Source: a virus. Taken from it: a DNA stretch of 27,033 nt. A program made the position numbers and the translations under genes. This document shows, piece after piece, positions 14,702 to 23,102 of this stretch (positions are counted from its first letter, which is position 1; every line of letters starts with the position of its first letter). The notes below the pieces were generated by a model that searched no databases, was not told the DNA's origin, and saw only the letters and a program-made list of their open reading frames with translations. The stretch lies in IMG/VR virus record IMGVR_UViG_3300017697_003622, positions 1 through 27,033 of that record; one strand, 5' to 3'.

Positions 14702-15579
14702 AATGACGGTGGTACTTTCTTCCAGTAATCTACTGTAGGCTCTTTACGCAAATCATTTCGTGCTGACGTTCCGATTTTCTTACGTTTGCCTTTCATGTGG
14801 TCCATGTAATCACCAAGTTCACTATTAACAAACACATGGTGTCCTTTTACACCTTTCCAGTAACCTATATCGTTTACTTGTATGTTTTTTTCTTTTCTGT
14901 ATATTTTTGACAAATGCCAAAACACATACGAGTCGTGCCATTCCAACAATTTAAACACCTCGTCTGTAACATAAAGTTTTTCCCAGTCATTTACAAAGTT
15001 TTGTATCTCAGGATGTTTCATATTGTATCCAACGAATCCACATTCTGGATATTTGCCACCGTCGTTGAGGTTTGGATTTTCTCGACCTAGGTATGTCAAC
15101 ATTGTGTCTTGTGGTAGTAATTTTTCAAAGAAGTCCATAGGGGCGGGCCTAAACGAAAATGTGTCTCCGTCAATCCACACCACATAGTCATACTCTTTTG
15201 AATTACGCACAGCATTCACAACACAGAATACTTTGTTAGCAAATCTCACAGCGGCCCAGAGGAATGATCCTTTATTTTTGTCGTTGCCACCTTTGATTTG
15301 TAGTTCCGCCGGACGTCTAACGCCACCTTCGATTTCTTCTAACTCTCCGTTTGCAACAGGATCGTTTTTGTGTTTGTTCTTAAATTTGAATAATTCTGGC
15401 TCTGCAGTATTAAGGTCTATCCATTGTATTCTGTCATACTTGCATTCAGGTTTAGGTTCTTCTGCGTACACAACTATATCAACTTCTTTTGGAAATTGTT
15501 CAGCCATGGACTCGATACCTTTTTTGCCGTACTGTTCCCAACAGCCAGGCTTGTATGATGTGATAACTTTAATTTTCAT
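14698..15579 (-). CDS. GT-A glycosyltransferase with DGD metal site
   Basis: The 293-aa protein has an N-terminal nucleotide-binding half and a hydrophobic strand ending in WIDGDTF: DxD at Asp137-Asp139, the metal and nucleotide-sugar site of GT-A enzymes. A following ECGFVGYNMKHP and WHDSYVFWHL are typical of retaining GT8-like or related phage glycosyltransferases, where a conserved Gly-x-x-Gly strand and an Asp line the acceptor site. A Gly/Arg-rich segment (about 85-95) interrupts the domain. Donor unknown. It sits between the sulfotransferase (11-nt overlap) and GT-B paralog A1 (4-nt overlap), so sugar transfer and sulfation are likely coordinated. Confidence 0.78.
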   Translation of the reverse strand: MKIKVITSYKPGCWEQYGKKGIESMAEQFPKEVDIVVYAEEPKPECKYDRIQWIDLNTAEPELFKFKNKHKNDPVANGELEEIEGGVRRPAELQIKGGNDKNKGSFLWAAVRFANKVFCVVNAVRNSKEYDYVVWIDGDTFSFRPAPMDFFEKLLPQDTMLTYLGRENPNLNDGGKYPECGFVGYNMKHPEIQNFVNDWEKLYVTDEVFKLLEWHDSYVFWHLSKIYRKEKNIQVNDIGYWKGVKGHHVFVNSELGDYMDHMKGKRKKIGTSARNDLRKEPTVDYWKKVPPSL

Positions 15580-16351
15580 TTATTCTCTTATTTAAATCTT
15601 GCAGTCCTGGCCAGTTCAATAAAACATCTTGTTGTTCTTTTGGTAAATCAGCGATGTAGTTTGATCCGCCCCTTCTATAAAATTTTAATTCGTCTGGTGC
15701 TTCTTTGTTATTTTTTTCTTTCATTTTTTCCCAAGTAGTTTGTTCTTTTGCATATGCGAATGAATCTTTATCGCAATTTTTGAACACAAATGTTAAAAGT
15801 TTTTCCCAAGCACTATCTTCTTTTTTTAGGTCTTCATACTTGATAAACAACTTTCGACCTTGGTGTTGAGCCATGTGATCCAGTTGTAAGTTCATGAAGT
15901 TTATAATGATATCTAGTCCCCATTGTTTGTTTTTTGCAAAATCTATTATGTCTGTGTGTTGTGGACAAGTAAACTCTTTGTATGGTATGCTTTGCAAATA
16001 AGGCCAATAACTGAACAACACATCAAGCGGATCTCTCACAAGATATACAATGTTTTGTAATTTCATTTCAGGTTCGAAATAAAATTGTTTGCTGTCCTGC
16101 ATATTAAAATATTCGTCCCATGGTATGTGTCCGGTCATGCTCATGAAGTCATGTCTAAATAATATTTTAGGTATGCCAGGCATTCCAGGCCGAGGCCTAT
16201 CCACCCATTTGCTAAACGCAACGTTCCATTGTCTAGCAATATAGTGTGCAAAAAAATGTTTCATCCATGTACGACCGCAACGAGGAAAACTTAATATCAA
16301 GGTAGGACAGTTGTTATATTGGTTACGTAAAACGTTTATTCTATGATGCAT
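15569..16351 (-). CDS. PAPS-dependent sulfotransferase
   Basis: The 260-aa protein has the 5'-phosphosulfate loop SFPRCGRTWMK (21-31; consensus YPKSGTTW). A likely catalytic His67 lies in FRHDFM. The 3'-phosphate motif has Arg106 and Ser114 (VRDPLDVLFSYW) at the canonical spacing, and YRRGGSNY is near the C-terminus, like the RKG motif that contacts PAPS. The family moves sulfate from PAPS to hydroxyl or amino groups of sugars and small molecules. Within a glycosyltransferase island, a sulfated glycan product is likely. No PAPS-synthesising gene is visible, so PAPS would come from the host or genes outside the window. The start overlaps AsnB-like by 11 nt. Confidence 0.88.
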   Translation of the reverse strand: MHHRINVLRNQYNNCPTLILSFPRCGRTWMKHFFAHYIARQWNVAFSKWVDRPRPGMPGIPKILFRHDFMSMTGHIPWDEYFNMQDSKQFYFEPEMKLQNIVYLVRDPLDVLFSYWPYLQSIPYKEFTCPQHTDIIDFAKNKQWGLDIIINFMNLQLDHMAQHQGRKLFIKYEDLKKEDSAWEKLLTFVFKNCDKDSFAYAKEQTTWEKMKEKNNKEAPDELKFYRRGGSNYIADLPKEQQDVLLNWPGLQDLNKRINEN

Positions 16352-18074
16352 CTGTTACCTTGTATGTTTCTTTCCAATGTTTCAATATCAAATCTGGTAT
16401 AAGCATTTTAGCAGATTTTTGGCTAGAAGTCACTGTTTTCAATTTTTCGTGTCCTAACTCTTTGGTATAAAAGTCCTCAAGGTCTTTGTCCATTTTATTT
16501 GTAAGCCATAAGCCTACAGGAACAGTCCAGCCTGTTTTTGGTTTATGAATGATGTCATTTGGTAATATTTCGTTGTATGCTGATCTTATCATAATTTTAG
16601 TTTCTGATTGATTCAGTTTGTATTTTGTATGAATATTCAAACAGTATTGCATAAACGTTTTACTTGCCAATGGAAAACGTCCTTCCATGCTGTATGCCAT
16701 TCCATATGTATCGTTTCTGCTAAAAAATTCTGCAGGACATTGTGTGACACAGTCTAAAGCCATATATGAGCCAACAGGATCATCTGGATTCCACAACTTG
16801 TCTGAATAGCAACGCTCTAGTTCGTCTAGTAGTTGTTCGTCTGCAACAATATCTTTTGCAAAACTCTTAGGTCTTTTCAAACGTTGTAACCATAAAGTGA
16901 GTAACTCTCTCCAAGTTTTAGGAAGTACACCATAAAACATTTTTTGATATTTTGGGTATCCGCCTAATAATTCATCACCCATATCGCCTGCCATTGTAAC
17001 AACTATATCTTTGTCTGCCATAAATTTATTTGTATGACAATACATTGCCATACTAGGATTAAAGTTAACTTGTTCCATGTAATAAATGGATTGATCCCAT
17101 GCTGTCATATATTCTCTTGGTGTAATTACTACCTCGTGGTGTGTGTATCCTTCTCTGTCTGCTAAAACTTTTGCCGCATTGGCATCGCTGTTGTAGTCTT
17201 CATCTGCTGTTACTTCTGGGTGTATACGATTTGTAAATGTATTGATGTCTTGAACCTGGCCAAGTTCATATGCTACAACACTCGAGTCTAAACCTCCACT
17301 TAAGAATACACCTATTTTTCTTTGTCCAATAGCACATCGTTTTACAGTGTCGCTTATTTGTTTTCTAAATTCTTTTGGCTTAAATTTATTATTACTGTTA
17401 GGGATTATATAGATTCTTTTACTATCAATAAATTTTTTATCTTTCAAACAGTATACTAATGTTTCTCCAGGCAGTAGTTGTTTAATACCTGAGAATATAG
17501 AATTGCGTAATGGATTGCATCCTGTTCTACTTTGAAAACTTGCCGCTAGTTTGTCTAACTTTCTTGCACCCGGGACTACATCCAACATGCCTTTAACCTC
17601 AGAACCAAACACAAGACCTCTATCTATCTCAGCATAGTATAACGGTTTTATACCAGCATGATCTCTGCTTATGGTAATCCTGTCCTTGTCGACTTCGTAG
17701 TAGGCAAAGCCATGCATTGAATCTATCTCATCAATAAATGACAGGCCAAATTTGTCTAATCCCCATGCAAGTAGTTCTGTGTCACACCCTGTTGTATCTG
17801 TAAAGTCTTTATACTTTTCTTTTAGTTCGTAATAATTAAATATTTCACCGTTGTACACTAGGTGGTTATACTTGGGAGTTCTCCACGGCTGTCGTGAGTT
17901 TTTTGGTTCTGACATTATACTCAAAAGATTATGTCCTAAGGTAACACCGTTGCCTGACTCTTTGTTTACAATCTCAATTTTTAGGCCTCCATCTGGGCCT
18001 CTGTGTTTACAGAGATGCATGTAATCATTGATAAATTTTTGATCGGCCGCAGTTATACCGTATATGCCACACAT
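16341..18074 (-). CDS. asnB: Asparagine synthetase-like glutamine amidotransferase
   Basis: The 577-aa protein is full length for AsnB. Cys2 is the class II amidotransferase nucleophile. NGEIFN (75-80) and GCDTE (Asp98) are glutaminase-site residues. SGGLDSS (259-265) is the ATP PP-loop of the synthetase domain. One difference stands out: where family members have a HxRLS segment with an Arg holding the glutamine carboxylate, this protein reads HNLLS (48-52), so that Arg appears to be Leu. In glycan clusters AsnB-like enzymes often amidate uronic-acid sugars rather than aspartate. The island context supports that, but plain asparagine synthesis is not excluded. It overlaps GT-B A2 by 1 nt. 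Confidence 0.88.
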   Translation of the reverse strand: MCGIYGITAADQKFINDYMHLCKHRGPDGGLKIEIVNKESGNGVTLGHNLLSIMSEPKNSRQPWRTPKYNHLVYNGEIFNYYELKEKYKDFTDTTGCDTELLAWGLDKFGLSFIDEIDSMHGFAYYEVDKDRITISRDHAGIKPLYYAEIDRGLVFGSEVKGMLDVVPGARKLDKLAASFQSRTGCNPLRNSIFSGIKQLLPGETLVYCLKDKKFIDSKRIYIIPNSNNKFKPKEFRKQISDTVKRCAIGQRKIGVFLSGGLDSSVVAYELGQVQDINTFTNRIHPEVTADEDYNSDANAAKVLADREGYTHHEVVITPREYMTAWDQSIYYMEQVNFNPSMAMYCHTNKFMADKDIVVTMAGDMGDELLGGYPKYQKMFYGVLPKTWRELLTLWLQRLKRPKSFAKDIVADEQLLDELERCYSDKLWNPDDPVGSYMALDCVTQCPAEFFSRNDTYGMAYSMEGRFPLASKTFMQYCLNIHTKYKLNQSETKIMIRSAYNEILPNDIIHKPKTGWTVPVGLWLTNKMDKDLEDFYTKELGHEKLKTVTSSQKSAKMLIPDLILKHWKETYKVTDAS

Positions 18075-19057
18075 TACAATCCCAACCTTTCTTTGAATCT
18101 TTTGAACACTACACCATTACGTATCTCGTCGGTGCTCCACAGTTTATATCCTATGTCATGAACCCATTGTGTCCTGTCTGGACGGTCGGGTGTTTCTATA
18201 CTGTTTAGATTTTTATTTGCTACTGGCCAACAAAGTGCAAGATCTGAGGTAACAAAGGTAGGGATTCCACGAACGCAGGAATCGACACTGGCAGTAGAAT
18301 TGTGAGTAACAAAAGCATGGCAATTACTTAATGCTTCTTGGAAGTTGAATCTATAGTACTTTTTCTCATCTCCCACAAAGTGTGCAGGTCCTTCTAACAG
18401 TTCACAGTCCTCTGGAAACTCTTCTTTTCTGTTTATCATTTGTGCCATATGGTTTGGGTGTGGACGTATTAAAAATTTACGATCAGTGATAGGTCTTAAT
18501 TTTTCATACACACCATGAAACCAATCGATCGGATCAAGTTCGTCCATGCTCCAGTTGTCTTTAGGCTGTAATCCAAACAGTATAGGATCGTTTTGATCCG
18601 ACTTACGCCATGGCTCATACTTTATGTTCCATAAGTCTTTCATCATATCCCAACGATCATTTGGACTGTTGTCGCTTAAAAAGTTTCCGTTGTTCATGGG
18701 AGAATATAAACTTACTCGCCAATGATGTTTAGGGTGTGTGATTGTATTGCCAAAACTAGACAGTATGCCACCGTCGAATGTAATAATGTAAATGCCTTTT
18801 TTCTTTGCACGTTCCACAAGGTCTCGCCTACGTCCTTTAGTATGGTGTGGTTGGTTCTTCCCTCCGTAGCCAAACATACATCCTATCGGTGCGGTTGGTT
18901 CCATCTCGTCCTGTCGCCATTCACCAGTTAATTTCTCATTGACCATTATTGGTTCATCGCCACATGCTTTTATGCCTTCGGCCATGTGTTGTAGTAGTTG
19001 AAAACTTGCTCCTTGTTTCCGGTCTTTCACAGTCCTTCTAAATATTTCAACTTTCAT
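18074..19057 (-). CDS. Capsule-type GT-B glycosyltransferase-like protein, paralog A2
   Basis: The 327-aa protein has RPHP (198-201) and THNSTASVDSCVRGIPTF beginning at 251, then a C-terminal block of WVHDIGYKLWSTDEIRNG and FKRFKERLGL. This block matches paralog A1 (13832-14701) position by position. The N-terminal third includes Gly-rich FGYGGKNQP and FDGGILSSFG loops, as expected for a GT-B first domain. The family includes KpsS/KpsC-like capsule enzymes. It is sandwiched between AsnB-like (1-nt overlap) and paralog B1 (11-nt overlap). Expected role: sugar transfer during assembly of the island's glycan. Substrate is not readable. Confidence 0.72.
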   Translation of the reverse strand: MKVEIFRRTVKDRKQGASFQLLQHMAEGIKACGDEPIMVNEKLTGEWRQDEMEPTAPIGCMFGYGGKNQPHHTKGRRRDLVERAKKKGIYIITFDGGILSSFGNTITHPKHHWRVSLYSPMNNGNFLSDNSPNDRWDMMKDLWNIKYEPWRKSDQNDPILFGLQPKDNWSMDELDPIDWFHGVYEKLRPITDRKFLIRPHPNHMAQMINRKEEFPEDCELLEGPAHFVGDEKKYYRFNFQEALSNCHAFVTHNSTASVDSCVRGIPTFVTSDLALCWPVANKNLNSIETPDRPDRTQWVHDIGYKLWSTDEIRNGVVFKRFKERLGL

Positions 19058-19862
19058 CTAATATCCTTAATGCTGTACCATCACTCATTTCATTTGATGT
19101 AAATTGACCATATGCTAAACTATAAAACAACGGTCTAGGGTCTTCGTATACAGGTTGTTCAATACGAGCTAGACTCTTACCTGCAATAGGGAACGCACAA
19201 TTATTACTATCAGCAAATACAGGTACACCACTTGCTAATGCTTTAATTGTAATAGAACTGTTGTTGGTTACAACAGCGTGTAGGTCATTCCAGTCGATTT
19301 TTTCTTTTGGTGTCTTGTTACTGTTTTCTCCTGTGTGGATTTTTCCATCCGCACCTATTTGTGCTTCTGGGTTATAGGGTTTCTCTCTTACAACTATTTC
19401 TCTATCAGTATATTTCCTTAATTCAGTTAGTGTGTTTTCTAGCCAGTTCTCACACTTAAAGAAAGTACTAATAGAATTTGTTGGTGGACAAACTAATATT
19501 TTCCTACCGTTCTTGTGATAAGGCTTTATGTCATACGGAAACGTTGCTTTGAATCTATCATCCGGACGTTCGTCAATAAAGTTTTTGACATGGTCATTTT
19601 TAACTATCCTTAAGAAATAAGGTTGTTGCCTGCTGATGCCCCAATACGGTCTATCCATGTAGTAAAAATCTATATTATTTTTTTGGCAATATTCATACAC
19701 TAAATTTGTTCCTCTTAATATTCCAAAGAGCCAGATTTTTGTTGCATCTGTTTTTGCTAATACCTGTTCGTAAGGTAGTATCTGTGATCCCGGAAGTCCT
19801 TCATGTGCAAACTGTATGTACTTTTCAGTCACTTGTCTAGAAGTTTTACTTAGGTATATCAT
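19047..19862 (-). CDS. GT-B glycosyltransferase-like protein, paralog B1
   Basis: This shorter protein (271 aa) is related to A1 and A2 but of another subfamily. It has FYYMDRPYWG (66-75) in the N-terminal half, VREKPYN (158-164) where A-type members carry RPHP, and TNNSSITIKALASGVPVFA beginning at 199. It ends in FYSLAYGQFTSNEMSDGTA, the same layout as the gene at 21648-22460 (WFTDTPYFG; RHKPRG; TSCSIAAVEAICEGIPVFC; LYSLAYQQFTPEEIENGTA). Loss of RPHP in both may mean a different acceptor or donor. Divergent members of the same GT-B fold are the simplest reading. It is coupled to GT61 by a 1-nt overlap. Confidence 0.7.
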   Translation of the reverse strand: MIYLSKTSRQVTEKYIQFAHEGLPGSQILPYEQVLAKTDATKIWLFGILRGTNLVYEYCQKNNIDFYYMDRPYWGISRQQPYFLRIVKNDHVKNFIDERPDDRFKATFPYDIKPYHKNGRKILVCPPTNSISTFFKCENWLENTLTELRKYTDREIVVREKPYNPEAQIGADGKIHTGENSNKTPKEKIDWNDLHAVVTNNSSITIKALASGVPVFADSNNCAFPIAGKSLARIEQPVYEDPRPLFYSLAYGQFTSNEMSDGTALRILDES

Positions 19863-20944
19863 TAGTCTATGTGTTTCATCAAGTCTGCAATATCAATTTT
19901 AAAATTAATAAGATCTGTCAGTCTCTTTATGCCTTTTGGTTTTTTATCTTTTTCTAGAGGAATAGGTACAGTATCTGTGAGATATAATTTATGTTCCAGA
20001 CCTAAGTGATGAGATAACACAGGATAAACTTTCTTATGTATCATTTTAGGATCTTGTATTTCTATCACTTTTGTTCCCGGGGTGCACCATAATAAATTTA
20101 CTAGGCCTGCACCGTGTGCCGCAACAATGTGTGTGGCCTCAGCAAACGTTTTCATTTGTTCTCGTATGGTCATCTTTGCTAGGTCTACAGTCTCCCATCC
20201 TTTCAATGCTAACAATAATTCGTCTGAGTTTGTGATCCTTCTCGTTTTCGCGCCTGGACGTAGCACAACTATTTTTCTATGAGGCTTCACGTCTTTCAAC
20301 TCCGGACGACCTTTGAAATGTCTTAACCATGGAGCAAGGTGCGGAGTAATCACTCCGTCTTTTGAATTACTTGCACTTGGAACTAATAGATGTTTAAATT
20401 GCCATGTTTCGTTTTTTGGCATCACAAGAACTTTAACTTCGGGAAAGAGTTCTTTGATACATTTTTCTAAATATTTACTCTCATTGGCCAACACATAACA
20501 ATACTTTGTAAAGTCTGTAGACCATCTCTTTTCTATTAATCTAAATTTTGATATTACATCAATCCATATATGCCATGGATTGCCTACACTGTCCTCATCT
20601 ATAGGTAACCATACATAGTGATATTTCTCATGGAAGTGATTGCTGACCCGTGGTAGATCAACATCTACATTGTCACCCCAATCACTCCACAGACCGTGTG
20701 CCTTCTGAGGTTTAAATTTACTTTTATGAGTTAGTCCCCAGATGTAACTGGTAATTAGTTTGTTGTGCATGGTCGCAAGTAGTGGACAACTATGAACTCT
20801 ACAATCATGAAATTCAGCAACAAATGTTGGTAAACTTGTGAAATGTGCATCAACATCTTTGTGATACGGTACTGTGTAATCGTAACTGGTGTCCACAGTT
20901 TCCCATTTATCCAGGAAGTATTTGATTGAATCTATGTTCTTCAT
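19862..20944 (-). CDS. GT61 (DUF563)-type glycosyltransferase
   Basis: The 360-aa protein carries the GT61 hallmark in its C-terminal half: VLRPGAKTRRITNSDELL (227-244), then THIVAAHGAGLVNLLWCTPG (271-290) with the conserved AHGAGL(V/T)N, and KVIEI. In other organisms GT61 members transfer xylose or other sugars in N-glycan and polysaccharide synthesis, and bacterial members occur in capsule clusters. The N-terminal half is Trp/His-rich and unassigned. It is the first gene of the leftward half of the island, starting 39 nt from the divergent SGNH gene. A weak minus-strand promoter (TTGGTA-16-TATAGT) precedes it. Confidence 0.85.
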   Translation of the reverse strand: MKNIDSIKYFLDKWETVDTSYDYTVPYHKDVDAHFTSLPTFVAEFHDCRVHSCPLLATMHNKLITSYIWGLTHKSKFKPQKAHGLWSDWGDNVDVDLPRVSNHFHEKYHYVWLPIDEDSVGNPWHIWIDVISKFRLIEKRWSTDFTKYCYVLANESKYLEKCIKELFPEVKVLVMPKNETWQFKHLLVPSASNSKDGVITPHLAPWLRHFKGRPELKDVKPHRKIVVLRPGAKTRRITNSDELLLALKGWETVDLAKMTIREQMKTFAEATHIVAAHGAGLVNLLWCTPGTKVIEIQDPKMIHKKVYPVLSHHLGLEHKLYLTDTVPIPLEKDKKPKGIKRLTDLINFKIDIADLMKHID

Positions 20945-20945
20945 G

Positions 20946-20974
20946 TTGCTATTTGCCTATAATTATACTATAAT
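20946..20974 (+). promoter_or_regulatory. Candidate divergent promoter region driving both halves of the glycan island
   Basis: In the 39-nt gap 20945-20983, the plus strand reads TTGCTA, 17 nt, TATAAT (20969-20974), aimed at the SGNH gene ATG at 20984 with almost no leader. The minus strand has a weaker TTGGTA-16-TATAGT and a TATAAT at 20967-20962 toward the GT61 gene. The opposing promoters overlap, so the two arms may compete or be co-regulated. Confidence 0.5.
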
Positions 20975-20983
20975 TATTGAGCT

Positions 20984-21673
20984 ATGCCTACCAAACTATT
21001 CATTAATGGATGTTCGTTCCTAACATACAGACCTAAAGACAATGTGAACACCCACTGTGGTCTCGAATTGGCGAAACTTTTAGACTATGCCGTTGAAGTA
21101 AATTTAGCCAATGGCGGAAGAGGGTCGAAAAGATTGATGTGGACCACTAGAGTTTGGTGTGAGAAATTTCCAGACCTTGCGGAAAAATGTTTTTTCCTTA
21201 TTGGATCTAGTGGCGGAAATAGGTTCGACTACCCAACATCTGATGGGTACAAGGCACACAAATTTCCTACAATGAAGACAACTTGGAAAACATGGGATCC
21301 AAACAGAGACAAACACACAACTAGTTTTGTAAAATATCTTTTCAGTCTAGGGGCAGACCTAGACCAAATGACACAAGTTGAATCTATATTAGGCCTATTA
21401 GATCTACAAGACTATTTTGAAAATAAAAAATTTCCTTATGTGTTTTACAATACACTGTCAGATAACAAAATAGAAAATCCAGATATACAATTACTATTTG
21501 ATAAAATTAAAAAAGAAAGATTTTTCAAACCAGAAACTAGTCATTTGGATTACACAGTTGCAAACAATCAGCAGTGCAAACCAAATGATCCACATCCTAA
21601 CGAAGAAGGTCATAAGCAATGGGCTAAACAATTACACGAATTTATAAATGTTAACAATTTACTCACCAACTAA
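20984..21673 (+). CDS. SGNH-hydrolase-like protein
   Basis: The 229-aa protein has SGNH block I as FINGCSF with nucleophile Ser11, a block II Gly loop GGRGSK (44-49), a Gly/Asn block III-like LIGSSGGN, and block V DPHPNEEGH with Asp202 and His204. The family contains esterases and O-acetyl transferases or deacetylases acting on glycans. Beside glycosyltransferases, trimming or adding acyl groups on a sugar is a plausible role. The order of catalytic blocks is complete, so activity is likely; substrate unknown. No signal peptide is visible, so it acts in the cytoplasm. It is the first gene of the rightward half of the island and overlaps the next by 26 nt. Confidence 0.75.
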   Translation: MPTKLFINGCSFLTYRPKDNVNTHCGLELAKLLDYAVEVNLANGGRGSKRLMWTTRVWCEKFPDLAEKCFFLIGSSGGNRFDYPTSDGYKAHKFPTMKTTWKTWDPNRDKHTTSFVKYLFSLGADLDQMTQVESILGLLDLQDYFENKKFPYVFYNTLSDNKIENPDIQLLFDKIKKERFFKPETSHLDYTVANNQQCKPNDPHPNEEGHKQWAKQLHEFINVNNLLTN

Positions 21674-22460
21674 TAATCCAAATAGCAAGGCCTGGGAAGT
21701 TTTCAATGGGGTTGACAAGTCCTGGCCTGATCAGATTACAAAGTTAAACAACGCAGTAGAAACAGATCCAGTCCCCAATTCAATGTTCTGGGGATTCGTT
21801 GGCAACAACAGGGAAATGGTCAAGAAACTAGAAGCACGTAATCACAACTACTGGTTCACTGACACTCCATATTTTGGCAGGTTTGACAACACAAATCTAA
21901 AACCAGATAATCACTACTGGCGAATATGTAAGAATGCTATACACGTGCCGTACATCAAAGGATGCAAGTCAGATAGATTTGAAAAGTTTGGAATGAACAT
22001 AAAGGCACCAAACTTCGCCGGCAAATATGTTTTAGTGTGTCCTAGCAGTGCAGGAATACACAGTTACTTGGACAGACCTAATTGGACAAACGAGACTGTA
22101 GAACAGATCAAGAGATACACAGACAGACCAATCAGACTTCGACACAAGCCTAGGGGCAGGGGTACGTCAGGACCGAGTGAGGCAAAGGTACCCCTATCCG
22201 AGGACCTCAAGGAGGCTTGGTGTGTTGTCACCAGTTGTTCTATCGCGGCAGTGGAGGCAATATGTGAAGGTATACCTGTGTTTTGTGATGACAAAAGTTT
22301 TGCAGTTGACGTGGGGAATGTTGAACTGTCAGACATTGAAAATCCCTACTACGGTGGCCCGGAGCCTTGGTTATATAGTTTGGCCTATCAACAGTTCACA
22401 CCAGAAGAGATTGAAAACGGTACAGCAGTAGAGATATTGATGGACAAAGGAATACTATGA
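21648..22460 (+). CDS. GT-B glycosyltransferase-like protein, paralog B2
   Basis: The 270-aa protein is the closest relative of the gene at 19047-19862. It has YWFTDTPYFG (68-77), LRHKPRG (164-170), TSCSIAAVEA (195-204) followed by GIPVFC, and the ending LYSLAYQQFTPEEIENGTA. In A1 and A2 the middle motif is RPHP; here it is HKP, as in B1. Two B-type copies therefore lie on opposite sides of the divergent promoter. The start at 21648 overlaps the SGNH 3' end. An upstream TTATAA makes the ATG resemble a late-promoter box, but this is AT-rich coincidence. It is coupled to the methyltransferase by an ATGA overlap. Confidence 0.72.
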   Translation: MLTIYSPTNNPNSKAWEVFNGVDKSWPDQITKLNNAVETDPVPNSMFWGFVGNNREMVKKLEARNHNYWFTDTPYFGRFDNTNLKPDNHYWRICKNAIHVPYIKGCKSDRFEKFGMNIKAPNFAGKYVLVCPSSAGIHSYLDRPNWTNETVEQIKRYTDRPIRLRHKPRGRGTSGPSEAKVPLSEDLKEAWCVVTSCSIAAVEAICEGIPVFCDDKSFAVDVGNVELSDIENPYYGGPEPWLYSLAYQQFTPEEIENGTAVEILMDKGIL

Positions 22461-23083
22461 ATATAGAAAAGGTAAACAATTTTTGGGTTCCTAGCAACGA
22501 CATACACATAGAAGAATGGAAGTCTGGCAAACCTTTTACTCAAAATAAATGTTTGAACAAATTTTTAAAGTACTGTCAAATACAGAGTAAAAAAATGAAA
22601 ACTGTAATAGATGTAGGTGCATGGTGCGGTACATGGGCAAAAGCAATCGAGCCTTATGCTAGGAAAGTGATTGCATTTGAGCCTGACCAAACACATTTTA
22701 CATGTTTACAACGTAATTGTACTATTAATTGTGATCCGAGAATGGAAGCAGTTGGATCAGAAATAAAAAATATTTCGTTGACCGATGATGACTTCACCCA
22801 GGCAAAAAGGATAGACAAACAAGGTAGCATAAGGATGACTACTTTGGACCATATGAATTATCTAGATGTAGACATGATAAAGATTGATGTAGAAGGATAT
22901 GAAATGGAAGTACTTAAAGGTGCAACAAAAACCTTAGAGGGCATTGATTATCTAATGATAGAATTAAACAACAATACAAAAAAATACGGTAGTAGTAATG
23001 TTGAAATTGAAAAATACATAAGTTCGTTAGGATTCAAGGTGCTCATGGAACACTGGCCGGACAAAGTTTTCTACCGTGCATAA
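22457..23083 (+). CDS. FkbM-family methyltransferase
   Basis: The 208-aa protein has the SAM-binding motif I VIDVGAWCGTW (50-60) and a second strand-end FEPDQTH (acidic residue for the SAM ribose). The FkbM hallmark IKIDVEGYEMEVLKG lies near 141-155, followed by DYLMIELN. FkbM enzymes O-methylate hydroxyls in antibiotics, glycolipids and polysaccharides. In the island it would cap or decorate a sugar by O-methylation. It starts with an ATGA overlap after GT-B B2 and is followed 19 nt later by the epimerase gene. No odd residues noted. Confidence 0.87.
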   Translation: MNIEKVNNFWVPSNDIHIEEWKSGKPFTQNKCLNKFLKYCQIQSKKMKTVIDVGAWCGTWAKAIEPYARKVIAFEPDQTHFTCLQRNCTINCDPRMEAVGSEIKNISLTDDDFTQAKRIDKQGSIRMTTLDHMNYLDVDMIKIDVEGYEMEVLKGATKTLEGIDYLMIELNNNTKKYGSSNVEIEKYISSLGFKVLMEHWPDKVFYRA

Positions 23084-23102
23084 CTGAAATTAAATACTCT
23101 GA

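Noticed and set aside
21640-21650. TATAAATG resembling a T4 late-promoter box
   Set aside because: It includes the ATG of the GT-B B2 gene itself, differs from TATAAATA at the last base, and lies inside the SGNH coding sequence.
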